DNA of 64,000 nt, taken from Meandrina meandrites (lineage: Eukaryota; Cnidaria; Anthozoa; Scleractinia; Meandrinidae). Shown one piece after another: positions 12,889 to 23,492 of this stretch; position 1 is the stretch's first letter; the number at the start of each line of letters is the position of its first letter. Under the pieces are notes generated by a model. The model ran no database searches, had not been told where the DNA came from, and was given only the letters and a program-made list of their open reading frames with translations. The position numbers and the translations under genes were made by a program. The stretch is taken from assembly GCA_963693305.1 (NCBI GenBank), contig OY855906.1, positions 845,501-909,500 of the forward strand. Direction: 5' to 3'.

Positions 12889-13099
12889 CACAATGTTGCA
12901 GACACAAATATTTCCCTGTTTGCCCGCACGAGCAACAATGTTGCGGACAAAAATTGGGTCCAAGAGACAAATAATGTTTATGATATCTTTCAGAAGTATT
13001 TTTTGTCCGCAACAAATGTTTCCTCATTCATTCGCCAAAGAAAACATCATGAGCAACAATGTGTCTGCCACAATGTGTCCTTGTTTGCCACCGCCTTTA
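12889..13099. repeat. Interspersed repeat of CAATGTTGC...ACACAAAT family, copy 1
   Basis: Shares CAATGTTGC, GACACAAATNTTTCCCTGTT, CAACAAATGTTTC, CATCATGAGCAACAATGTGT and a final CCACCGCC with the copy at 47978-48181. Inverted TTGTTGCGGACA-type motifs suggest a MITE. Confidence 0.6.
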
Positions 13100-13488
13100 T
13101 AAAACCATACACTTTTTGTACTGACTACAGACTTCTCTCTTTTAAGCGAGCAACACACTGGATGATTTTAAAAACAAGTAGATCTTGTCACTACCTGTTG
13201 TCGAAACACTTTGTTTATGTTTTTTTTTGCTAATTGGTGGCAAAGACAATATCTGATATTTGACATGTCAAATCACGTATTGATTATTGTCATTTTCATC
13301 ACACATTGCAGTGATCAGAATTGCTGGCGATTTTCACCAGTTGTTGCTACAGGTGTATAATATCATGTGTGTGTCGGTAGCTTTAGGAGATGAAGGAACT
13401 TAATCTAATAGGTCTACTTATATCTAGTAATCATAATTCTGTGTGTGAAGGATCAAGGCAGCTTTCTTTAGTGAAACATTAGCTTGGA

Positions 13489-16414
13489 TTAACCTGGACA
13501 GCACCTTCTAGACTCTTGTTGTTCCAGTAAATCTTCAGCGGACGCAGCATGTCCAATTCCCAGAACATCAGTGGGACGCATTGGCAGAGCTTTAATCCCG
13601 TCCCATCCATCTTTCAATCCCAAATCTCCCCTTTCCATTCGTTTATAAACCTCCTCAGTCACACTGATAAAGGCTTCTTCTATATTGCATAAAACCTTAG
13701 CTGAGGTCTCAATGAACATCATATTGTGTGCTTCAGCAAAGCGTTCTCCTTCCTCGGTGGAAACAACTCTCCTGGACTCTTTGTCAATTTTGTGACCAAC
13801 CAACATGAACACTACATCGCTCTCTTCAACACATTGTTTGGCTTCTGTTAACCAGTCCTTGACATTAAGGAATGACTCTCTATTTGTAATGTCATAAACT
13901 ATTAAGCATCCAACAGTGTTTCTATAGTAGGAGTACGTGATGGAGCGGAATCTCTCCTGCCCTGCAGTATCCCAGATCTGCAGTTTTATTCTTACATCAG
14001 CTGAAGAAGAAAAACCAAAAGCACAAATTCATTATCTACTGCTGATTAAATAAAGCTACTTTCTGCAGCCAGCAGGGCATGTGTTCTTTGAAACCTATTT
14101 TTCGCTCAAACATGTTACCGCTTTAGTATAGATGGTTAAATTGACCTTAAGTCTAAAATTACCCAGCCAAGTTGTGGATATATTTTATTCTTAGATTGAC
14201 ATAATATTTTTATTTTAGTCTAACATCATCTGACTTCAATTTAGTTCATGCTGTTCTAATTATAAAAATTAGTGATTTACCACACTTGGAAACATGGAGA
14301 AAATACAACCCTTATCATGTTCGACCTCATGCAATAATTGTAAATAGGTTCATATTTTTTGTATTTATTGTAATGCCCATTTGATTATTTTATAGAAAAT
14401 GCGCAATATAAATATTAAATATTATTATTATTATTATTAATAAATAATTATTGTTCACCAACACAATTATAATGATTAATAAATGATTGTGTTGATATTG
14501 ACTTCACTTTCAGATTCATGAGCATATATAATCCATCACACAACAACACATGTTCCATGGTCAAGAAGCCAACAGCATGGTATTCATTAATGCCCTTATA
14601 AAATGTGCTTCAACATGTATGCAATCCACCGTACGCAAAAAGATGGCGACTGGTACATTTACCTATAATGTGTGGTTCCAGAAAATATCCATACCCCCCC
14701 CACGGAGGATCACGGAAATTCCGAGGGGTAGGGGGGTCTGAAAACGATAAATTTCCGAAGGGGAGGGGGGTTTTGGAGGGTAACGTTTGAACACGTCTGG
14801 CATTTTCCACGTTCATTTTTTGGCGAATATTCTGAAAATTAATCTCACACCTTTGATGTTTTATAACCAAGCAGTTTTATTCTTAACCTAGCAAATATCT
14901 TTTCCTGATATTTTAATGTACGATAAAAATTAACATCGAACGTGATGTGGACAAATCAAATGTTTATATTTAACTAAAAGTTAACCGTAAAAAATATGCC
15001 GCACGCGCTAGTCGTTTTCATCCACATGTACACATTTTGACACTTTAGACAGCTGGGGGTTAAATTAATCATAATTACAGTCTAACGTGATAAAATAAAC
15101 ATAAATGACCTGATTCTTGTTTTTGTTTTGTAGATTTGGACTTTCCAAGGGGTAGGGGGGACCAAAAGACAAAACATGGAATTTCCGGGGGGTGGGGGGA
15201 GTACGGTGAGACCCTCTGGAAGGGAAAATCCTGGGGGGTGGGGGGGTCAAACTGGAAAAACCCTCCGTGGGGGGGTATGGATATTTTCTGGAACCACACA
15301 ATGCTTAGCGTGCGAAAACCGTAAAAGCGCTCATAAAAACTCACAGAAGAACTTTAAAAACTTGAAACCTAGCATGAACAATGTTGTTAGTACGGGGAAG
15401 AATTTCGCAAAAACAGCTTTCTATGTGCCATATTGGGTGTGTTAGGTTCGCAGGGTGTTGTGGTTAAATGTACCGCCGCCATCTTTTTTCTTACGGAGGA
15501 TTAAATACAACTTTGGCACTCACATGTTTCCTAAAAGGTTGTTTCACCATTAAATGCTGTACATGCATGTACAAGCAAAGATTTTTAGGACATTTACTTC
15601 AAGCTTGAGAGGTGAAGTTTGAAAGAAAAAAATATGGAAATTATAATCCAATTACCTAAATCCCTGGGTATAAAGAGGCTCAAAGAGTTAAATATTTGCT
15701 TACTAGTACCTACAATAAATTAATTAGCAAGTATAATCCTACATTTTTTCAAAGATCTAGCAGGTAAAGGCAAATAAAAAAATCTTTTATTCAGTAGCTG
15801 TTAAAACAAGCAATCGTCGAAAAACCTAAATTTTTTTCATCTGACGGCCCAAACGGACAAATATGCAGTATGGTATATGATATTAATATAGAGTACCGTA
15901 TCGTAGAACGATATAGAATTCCCGAGAGAATTCAAACTTCAAAAAAATGCAGCCCCTAAAAAAATTATGTATTCAACTTTGCAGTGCTTGGGTGCAAAAA
16001 TCCTTGCCAAACTAGACCCAAACTTAAAACAAATTTTCTTTAAATTCAGAAGGCGGGCAACCGCAAAACAGCAAGTTAAATTCATCCAGGGACAAGATAC
16101 GTAGCACTTACCCAACGGTTGAAGGCTAATTTCTCAGCGAAAAGTTTAGTCACAATATCAACAAGCTAGAACTAATAATCAATGCAACAGTAATAGTGCT
16201 ATGAAGAAGCTACTAACTCACAGGAAAGCATCACAACTCTCACATGGAAGTCCACGCCAACAGTTGGATCGGAGTTTTCGATGAACTGTCCCTCCGTAAA
16301 CTGACGCAAAAGCGAAGATTTTCCAACAGTGCTATCACCAATTAATATTATTCTGAACTGGTAAAAATATTTTGGTTTGAATCGGGCCGCATCTGCACTC
16401 CGTTGGCGACTCAT
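13489..16414 (-). CDS. RAB39: Rab GTPase, RAB39 subfamily
   Basis: Small membrane-trafficking GTPase of 234 residues. Exon 1 is 16414-16222 and exon 2 is 14000-13489 (stop TAA), joined in phase 1 across a 2.2-kb intron with GTGAGT donor and TTCTTCAG acceptor. I start at the ATG of MSRQRSADAA; the frame extends upstream only through a TTG. Motifs: P-loop GDSTVGKS (26-33), effector region DPTVGVDF, WDTAGQERFRSIT, G4 as VGHKID and G5 ETSAK. GHK in place of the usual NK in G4 and the late GWDGIK segment match what I recall of RAB39 proteins. The C-terminus CCPG is a double-cysteine prenylation site. Known RAB39 proteins act in Golgi, endolysosomal and autophagy traffic; the function here is by homology. 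It is divergent from the SLC35F gene at 16953. Confidence 0.92.
14280..14452 (+). mobile_element. SINE or LINE 3' end with ATT tail
   Basis: GCGCAATATAAAT followed by a run of ATT units resembles the 3' end of the SINE at 42379-42714 (GCGCGATATAAATGTTAATT then ATT units). The upstream 100 bases may belong to it; the 5' boundary is uncertain. It lies in the RAB39 intron. Confidence 0.45.
14624..15501. mobile_element. MITE with AAGATGGCG arms, split by a second element
   Basis: The left arm (14624-14668) has ATCCACCGTACG, AAAAAGATGGCGACTGGTAC and ATTTACC. The right arm (15436-15501) reads the inverse: TTAAATGTACCGCCGCCATC, TTTTTTCTTACGG and AGGAT. The uninterrupted relative at 4374-4487 is only 114 bp, so the extra length comes from the insertion at 14669-15300. 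In the RAB39 intron. Confidence 0.6.
14669..15300. mobile_element. 632-bp MITE with TGTGTGGTTCC inverted termini and G-rich arms
   Basis: The left end TGTGTGGTTCCAGAAAATAT and the right end ATATTTTCTGGAACCACACA are inverted copies; homology continues through a GTATGG / CCATAC block and a C/G run of 7 or more. The G-rich subterminal tracts contain several runs of four to seven G and could form quadruplexes. Frames on both strands inside it are by-products. Nested in the element at 14624-15501. Confidence 0.75.
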
Positions 16415-16952
16415 CCCCAAATTGTACAATCTACAGCACCTCGAAATGTACGAACGTGAAAATTATTCAACCATTTGCATCTATAAAAATATGGTTATCA
16501 GCAGTAAGTACGCCTTCTAATTCAGATATGGAAAATTCTGCAATAAAAAACAAAATAGAATAATTAATTGAATTATCCAGTCGAACAAAGCTTGGTTCCT
16601 TTTTCCAGATCAAGCAAAAGATGTACAAACTACAACAAAGTGAATTCGCGCCGCACGTAAATTTCTAAATTTAGATTTTTGGATCGGAGTAAGCAGAATG
16701 AGATAAGACAAGCAACTGTAGCTACAATAGCGCCGCAAAAGCGCCAGCGACATCATACTCAAACTTATTAAACGTTACAAATCAGAAAACGTTTAAAGCA
16801 AATGTCATACCCTTAAAATGAAAAGCACATTTTTCTTTTACAACTCGAACGATGTCTTCCGTCAAGGTTTCCTTCCTCCAAAACAACCTCGAATTCAGTA
16901 GGTTTCAAATTTGGTCATCATGCCCAAATATAGAATTTGGCCAATTTCCAAG
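16415..16952. promoter_or_regulatory. Putative bidirectional promoter between RAB39 and SLC35F gene
   Basis: The start codons of the two divergent genes are 538 bp apart, so both transcripts must begin in or near this interval. I see no TATA box at a fixed distance. A short CpG-containing block (GCGCCGCAAAAGCGCCAGCG, 16730-16749) sits near the middle. Upstream ATGs at 16818 and 16852 are out of frame with the SLC35F start and would be uORFs only if transcribed. Confidence 0.6.
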
Positions 16953-19900
16953 ATGGCGGACGAACAAGACGAACGTGCTGGAGAGAGGCTGTCATTTTAT
17001 GACAGAATTTTCAATCGGTGAGTGTTTCAGTTGAAGCAAAAATCTTTTCTAATATATTGCTATCAGGAGGACGTCAAAATCTTTGGGAAAAATGAGTTAA
17101 AATGTTTGATCGGTCGGCCATTGATGTCCACTGCCGGCCGGCCGGCCATGATGATACATGAGCAGGTGTTCAGTCAGCATATTTTCTTACTTATTTGGTA
17201 CAGAAATAACAGAACATCTTAGAAATATATAGATAAAAAAAACAACTGTGAGTTTTTTTCTTATATCCTTTAAAATAAGCTAAAACCATTCTCAAGCCAA
17301 TTTAGACTAACTTGCAATATTGAGCCATGCAAACTATTCAAACCAGAAATCCCAGATCATGTTAACTATGGGTAGCCTTGACCAATGGATCATATGTTGG
17401 TCGATATATTTGTCAACAGTTGGTGGACATATTGGCCAAGTGTCGGTGGGCTATCCACTGACTATAGGCTGACTCTTGACCGATATGCTGGTTGACTATC
17501 GGCTGCGAATGTTGGCCGTTATATCAGCTGACATTATATTGGATGAGATTTCCTTTGGTAAAGTCCCTAATCCCAGCATAAAAGCCAATCACAAGCTACC
17601 AAAGCAAATTGTAGGCTAACCAGTTGTTAGTGTGTAATTTTGGCTAATTGACTGAAATGGCACTTGCCCTGGCTCGCACTTGTGAAGACCCCATCATGTC
17701 TCTTATGTTCTCACGCCTCTTCAACATCATCTGACCACTGTTTTTTTCATTTCAGGAAATTTCTTACAATTCTTGCTCTTGGCCAACTTCTGTCCTGGCT
17801 TATTTGTGGCACAGGAGTGTTCAGTCAGCTCTTAGTCACTAAATATGGTATCGAGATTCCAACAACACAAAGTTTCCTGAATTACTTATTGTTAGGCTTT
17901 GTATATACAACAGCACTGGCTTATCATCCTAGGGATTTCAAAACCAGATTGAAAGAAACAGGATGGAAATACTTTCTGTTAGCACTCTGTGATGTAGAAG
18001 CCAATTTTTTGGTAGTGAAAGCTTACCAGTATACAAATCTCACTAGCATTCAGGTGAGGCACTTGTCAATTTTCCCAAGGAACTGCACACTGCAAATTCA
18101 TTAGACCTCTTTCCTCTGTTTAATAAATGGCTTTCTGCATAGAACTCCCGCGTGGCAAATGTGTAAGCCAATGCTAGTGTGTATTTCCTTTGCAATGCTG
18201 ATATTTTTACTGATGTCATTGCTGACATTAATAATCACCCTGTCCCACTGTTCATGTCCAGTCATTGGGATTGCAACTGTAAAGTTATCAATAACTTTAC
18301 TTAGTATATACCACCAAGTGAATAGTGCTTTCCATGCATGCTTCGCCTGTCGCTTTGGGTACCGAAAGTAATGTTTTGGTCCGCTAATTATTCACAGACA
18401 GCTTGTGTGGTATATACTAAAACAATTATTCACATCAGTGCCCATGAAAGCAGTGGATATTGACCTCAACTTTGGTGAATAATTGCTAATTCTTCTTCTT
18501 ATGATCATTATTGTTGTTACAATTATCAAAATGTCATTTCTCATAATGTTGCAGGTTTTGGACTGTTTTTCTACTGTCTCAGTTTTGGCACTGTCCTCGA
18601 TATTTTTAAAAGTACGCTATCAGTGCATACATTATTCTGGAGTGTTAATTTGTTTAGCGGGCATTGCTTGTCTGGTAGTGGCAGATTACTATGGCTCTCG
18701 TTATTATGGCTCAGGTGGGTCTGAATTTTTATTTACAAGATTAATCTTGAATATTTTCAAAACTTTAATAAATAGTAGTAATTTTTGTAAATGTTCCACT
18801 TGACAGGTGAAAATCAAGCAATAGGGGATGTGCTTGTGTTGTGTGGAGCCATTATGTATGGAGTTTCCAATGTTGCACAAGAGTTTGTCGTCAAGAAATT
18901 CAGCAGAGTTGAATTTCTTGGCATGATTGGTCTGTTTGGGAGTATCATCTCAGCTATCCAGATGTGAGTTCTATTTAAAGCAGATTCCGGAATGCTTTGA
19001 GTGTACATGTGGATATTCTTTCAGACAAGGAGAGAATCTATTCTACATTCTAAATATTACTGTTCAGAACGTCAATAATCAATTCAGTCATCTGTCCAAC
19101 ATGTATATTATAAAAATAAATATACCTATTTTGGATTGTTCCATGGCAAATGACATTTTGAGGTTGTTCTAATTTTTTTGTCTAGTGTCATACCTTGCAT
19201 ACCACTTAGTAATAATTCAGTTCAATACATTTTTTTTCTGCCACATTCTTTACAGGGTGATTCTTGAGAGACATCAACTGTCAGCCATCGAATGGGACTT
19301 AAAAGTTGGTAGGTTGATTGAGTATTTATTTATTTCATATTTTTATACGTATTTCAGTCAATATTGGTTGATCATTTGTTTTCATTAATAATAATAATAA
19401 TTAAAATAATAATAATGATTAATAATGATAATAATAATAATAATAATAATAATTTTTAACAATAATTTATATAATTTTTGTAATAATAATATATATTTTT
19501 ATATTTTCAACCACATACACCTAAGATTCAAGTTTGTATGAAAAATGCTCAATATAGCCTAAATTACTGATTAATAATATATTTTTTAATTTCTGATTTT
19601 AAATACGAACACACGTTTTTTTTATTAGTATTTTTTTTCCAAAATATTGGAAAAGTAATTTCCGTTTTAACAGGGAGAAATTTGAATGAAAGTTACTGAC
19701 ATATTTTGTTTGTAAATAATAAATTTTTATGTTGAGGCAATGAAAATAACAATTATTACATTTTATATCAGACTTATAAAAAAGTTTGATGTGACATAAT
19801 TATAAAAGAGTTATAACCACAAAAGCAAAGTAACTTTACAGCATTTTCTTTGTACACTATATCACAACTGATTGTCGTATTATGTTAGAATATCTGTCTG

Positions 19901-20802
19901 TGGGATTATTTTTTTTTCAGTTTTCTTCATAATTGGCTTTGGCATGTGTTTGTTCTTACTTTACAATCTGATGCCCGTGGCTATGAAGCTCAGCAGTGCC
20001 ACAGTTGTGAACTTGTCATTACTGACAACAGACTTCTACAGTTTACTCTGTGGCTTATTTCTCTTCCATTACAAGGTTAGTGATCAATATGAAACTTATA
20101 TTTTTCTAAATATTTCCTTACTGTTTAGTATGAGTTAGGCAGTTTTAAATTAGTAACAGCAGTTTTCAGTTTATTTAATATTACGCCTTTCAATAACATG
20201 CCAACTCTGAAGTTCAAAACCCAACTAATGATTGCGTTTTTTACTGCTGTCAATCAAAATTATGGGGACAGCCAACAAACTTTAAAAAACAGAAACAAAC
20301 AAAATGGATCGAAATCTTCCAATCACAACTGATAGATGTGATCTATTGACCCAGCCAAAGTGAACTTCTGTTTCCTGAGAGGCCCACTTAGATGATTGAT
20401 GGCAGCGACAAATGTTAACTGTTGGTTGAGGTTTGAATTTTAGAGTTCGCATGTCATTGAAAACCGCAATAATGTGCAAAAATGTTCTGTTGCAGTCTGA
20501 CTAACATTGCATGAAAAAAATGTTGTGTGGCAACATTCAAAGCTTTTCTTTAAAATGTGTTTCAGTTCTCAGGTCTGTACCTTGGATCTTTAGCATTTAT
20601 AATACTTGGCGTCATTGTATACAATCTGAAGCCGACACCCAGCCAGCCTCCCTCTTCTGCTACCCAGTCCTTACCTTACAGTCAACTCGAGGAAGACTCC
20701 CAGGATTTGGAAGATGGTTCATCATCATCACCATCATCATCATCATTGTTCAGTAACATGACTCCTGGGTGTTGTCAAGAATTAAGAACTAGCCCTTTGT
20801 GA
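16953..20802 (+). CDS. SLC35F2: SLC35F1/F2-type solute carrier (DMT superfamily)
   Basis: Complete seven-exon gene: 16953-17017, 17756-18053, 18555-18714, 18807-18963, 19256-19308, 19921-20075, 20566-20802 (stop TGA). The exons sum to 1125 bases, 374 residues, and every junction keeps frame with GT/AG ends. The protein begins [20 protein letters not shown] and has about ten hydrophobic segments. Family landmarks are [66 protein letters not shown] and [20 protein letters not shown]. The length and these blocks match human SLC35F2 as I recall it; F1 is also close, so the paralogue choice leans on the RAB39 neighbour. The C-terminal tail carries a Ser run encoded by a TCA repeat. The substrate cannot be read from the sequence. 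Confidence 0.93.
17395..17545. repeat. Degenerate minisatellite in SLC35F2 intron 1
   Basis: Repeated variants of GTTGGTCGATAT, TTGGCCGTTATAT, GTCGGTGGGCTATC and GACTATCGGCTG follow each other with irregular spacing of roughly 10-25 bases. The units are too diverged for a fixed period by eye. Confidence 0.5.
18302..18490. mobile_element. AGTATATAC-family MITE, copy 3 (SLC35F2 intron 2)
   Basis: TAGTATATACCACCAAGTGA at the start, CGAAAGTAATGTTTTGGTCC inside, an inner GGTATATACTAAAACA and a TTTGGTGAATAATTG end match the copies at 9400 and 10903. Confidence 0.65.
19388..19500. repeat. TAA-rich microsatellite (SLC35F2 intron 5)
   Basis: Interrupted runs of TAA/AAT units followed by AT-rich DNA. 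It may be the tail of an old SINE; no head was recognised. Confidence 0.7.
20184..20410. repeat. Interspersed repeat, copy 2 (SLC35F2 intron 6)
   Basis: Collinear with 4284-4629 (shared CGCCTTTCAATAA, ACTCTGAAGTTCAAA, AGAAACAAACA, AATGGATNGAAATCT, CCAATCACAAC) but without the 114-bp insertion of that copy. Confidence 0.6.
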
Positions 20803-21228
20803 TAATGCTGCATATTAAAAAAAAACTGCCAAAAATTAGATGACCTGAATAATTCTTACAAGAGAAATTTCCACAAAGTAAACTATCCTATCATATTGTG
20901 GTTGTTACAGAAATGTTCTTCATGTTCAAGTGAAGAAGTGAGGGATCTTGTACAGAAAAAAAAGTTAATTGAGGGCTTTATTTATATTTTAGTTTTTATT
21001 TGTGTCTTCATTCTTCTTATGTTCATACAATATATAAAGAGGGAAAATCACAGGCTTCAATTGTATTGAGGTCTGAAAGTATTTACATTGGCATAATTAA
21101 TATTATTATTATTATTTTTATTATTATTATTGTAAATATTCAATTTATTCTTTTTTATTATCAATTTATATATAGTGTATCATTAAATAATATATGGCTT
21201 TCATTTTGCAGTTCAGTTTGTGTCAGTC

Positions 21229-21234
21229 AATAAA
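21229..21234 (+). promoter_or_regulatory. Candidate poly(A) signal of SLC35F2
   Basis: AATAAA about 430 bases after the stop codon at 20802 and before the next repeat. Earlier AT-rich motifs exist, so the true site needs transcript data. Confidence 0.5.
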
Positions 21235-21420
21235 TCTTTATATTAGCAGTTAAGAAACCTCTGGGATCGAGATTGTGGAGGAAAAGTTGGAGAGGTGCGA
21301 TGGAGCAGTGATTTTTGAAACATACCCCCCCCCCCCCCGGAAAAAAATAAACAAATGAACAAAAAAATAAAATAAATCATGAACAAAAGTTCATAGTACT
21401 GCGAGGCACTTGGTGAATCA

Positions 21421-21600
21421 AAGTAAAAATGTAAAATGGTATAGAAGTGCCAAAAAAAAGTTGTTATATACCAAACGTTTTGGGCTTAGCCCTTCATCAG
21501 TGATGACAACATTATTATCACTGATGAAGGGCTAAGCCTGTAACGGTTGGTATTTAAATAACTTTTTTTGGCACTTCTATACCTTTCACATTTTTTACTT
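21421..21600. mobile_element. 180-bp inverted-repeat element
   Basis: AAGTAAAAAATGTNAAANGGTATAGAAGTGCCAAAAAAAGTT-type sequence at the left is mirrored at the right. The inner arms pair GGGCTTAGCCCTTCATCAGT with ACTGATGAAGGGCTAAGCC around a short spacer. No coding; MITE-like. Confidence 0.75.
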
Positions 21601-22281
21601 TGAAACAAAAAAATACCCTGCTTGACAAATAAACTCAGCAATAGCCTGGACTGTTTCAAAGCCAAAAATTATTCCCAAGTCAAACGTGAAACATTTAAAA
21701 TCCCGAAATGCTCTTTCTGCTATTTCGCTTTTTGTCAGGCGGTCAAACCGTTGCATTAGTCACCTGAATTTGATAAAATAATGCCTTGGAATATGAAAGT
21801 ATTTGTTCAATATAATGCTTAAGCATGTAAAAACGACTGAACGTTTGAGCGGAAGAGAGGTGAAGACAATCGTTAAAGATACCTCACGACTGACCCCAAA
21901 AACATTCCGAATGCTCTTACTCAATATTTGACACTCGAATTAATTGCCCCTAACTCAGCGCCGAGCCCATAACTCGGGCTCGGGCCGTGTTACTTATTGT
22001 GCAGAAGCTGTTGTTTTAGTACCGTTAACGTTTCGACATGCTAATGACCCGAGATATTACAACACCTTGGACTAGTCTCGCCATCTCCATCATACGCCAT
22101 CAGATGATGCTCTTTTAATGTTGCTTTGCACGCTAAGGAGTGCAAATAACGATGATACCCAATGATGCACGTGCGGTTCTGACTCGCTCATCAACGGTAT
22201 TGGTCATTCAGAATTTTGGCGTTTTCATGTTAAGTCATCAGTGCGTGCTCACGTTTTTACTTCACATGTCATGAACATCGC
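21601..22281. other. Intergenic DNA, no gene seen
   Basis: Only short frames. No recognised domain, splice-linked exon series or repeat was found here. Confidence 0.4.
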
Positions 22282-22289
22282 ACTGCTGT

Positions 22290-22607
22290 CCCGGGGGGAG
22301 GACTCCCATATGAAATGGACGGGGATGCTCGTCGTCTCGCTTAGGGGTGTAAATTTCGGATTTTGGTCTCGCTTAGGGTGTTCTGGGCAAAATGTCATTT
22401 TTAGCCGTCAAGGTCTCTTTTAGGGTTGCACGCGAAGTTATAACAAAAAAGAAAGAATTTTGATTCGTTATATTTACTCTTTTAGGGGTCTGCATAACGT
22501 TCGGCCACACCCAGATTGGTCTCTTTTAGGGGTTAAATTCAAAATTTCCGACGAACATCCCCGTCCATTCCATATGGGACTCCCCTCCCCCCCCCCCCCC
22601 CCCCGGG
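22290..22607. mobile_element. hAT-like MITE, copy 1, with 8-bp target-site duplication
   Basis: The inverted termini run CCCGGGGGG... then GACTCCCATATG at the left and CATATGGGACTCCCC...CCCGGG at the right. ACTGCTGT stands directly outside both ends (22282-22289, 22608-22615), an exact 8-bp duplication. The body repeats GGTCTCNNTTAGGG-type blocks. It is nearly identical to 59898-60224. An 8-bp duplication is typical of hAT elements; there is no transposase. Confidence 0.88.
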
Positions 22608-22615
22608 ACTGCTGT

Positions 22616-23264
22616 GTCATCCGTTGGTCTGTAGATGCCTCCCTACAAAGCGGACAGCCTTTTATGTTGAGAGATATGATACCTCCACGAGCGAGCACTT
22701 CTCATAAGTGACCGCCCCTTTTACCACATCTTTTAGACAAATTACTACTTTTGAAGCCTTAGTCTTGTAAGCGACCGTAACTAGCCATTACGTTTGTTTT
22801 CGATATTAAACCTTTGTTTTGAACGTTCGGTCATATCGCCAGGCCAAACAAAGGAGTGAACAAATAGCCGGCTCGATATTTACGTCAATTTCACGCCAAA
22901 TCCTCATACGTTTTAAGTGCAAACTTGAAAGTTTTATCATGAAAGCAAACCTACGTGAAAACAGCATCGTGACCCGGTTTGAGATATATCTCAGGTAAAC
23001 GAGGTTTGGAGTGAATTTTGTGCGATTGACGTAATCACATATGCATGCAAGGCGTGTTCGCACTAGTCTCCACTGAGCATATCTCAGTGCTCTACCGAAC
23101 CCTACAACAGATTTTCAAAAAGCAAATTGCTCACAACTGCACAGTATTTCTCGAATTTAGGTCCTCTCCAACTTTGCTCTGTCTCATGAAGGGCCGGTGA
23201 TTCGGCAATTTCACATGCAATTCAGAAACGTAATACGACGTTTATATATACAGCCTTAGTTCCT
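22616..23264. other. Intergenic DNA, no gene seen
   Basis: No protein similarity recognised; short frames only. Confidence 0.4.
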
Positions 23265-23492
23265 ATGTGAAGCATAGCTCATCCACATCTCTGTCTTGGG
23301 CTTGGTGTTCAATTTGGGTCCATCGCAGACCTATTTGCCGCAGTTCTTGTTCAACTGATCTTCTCTAGTTGTGTTTTGGCCTTCCACGGTTTCTCTTTCC
23401 TTGCTTTCCAGAAAAGTGCCCGTTTAGTTACGCTATTGTGTGGGTTTCTTAGCGTTTGTCCGATCCATTTCCACTTCTTTCTTCTGACGTTT
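23265..23492 (-). pseudogene. Relic of a non-LTR retrotransposon ORF2 C-terminus
   Basis: Read on the minus strand, the segment gives RRKKWKWIGQTLRNP, later KRALFWKARKEK, then, after a frame shift, EQELRQIGLRWTQIEH and QAQDRDV. These are the late blocks of LINE reverse-transcriptase proteins downstream of the polymerase domain (RRWxWIGHxLR, QALxWxPxGKRKRGRP, QDRDxW). The frame shift and the GRP motif lost to substitutions show it is dead. No polymerase core is visible nearby. Confidence 0.7.

Noticed and set aside
14605..15445. Several overlapping frames rich in Gly/Pro on both strands
   Set aside because: They come from G/C runs of two nested MITEs in the RAB39 intron.
16415..16429. Upstream start for RAB39 five codons earlier
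   Set aside because: That codon is TTG; the first ATG in frame is at 16414.
22241..22711. Short frames across 22241-22711 and 60083-60265
   Set aside because: They are shared only because both sit in copies of the same hAT-like MITE.
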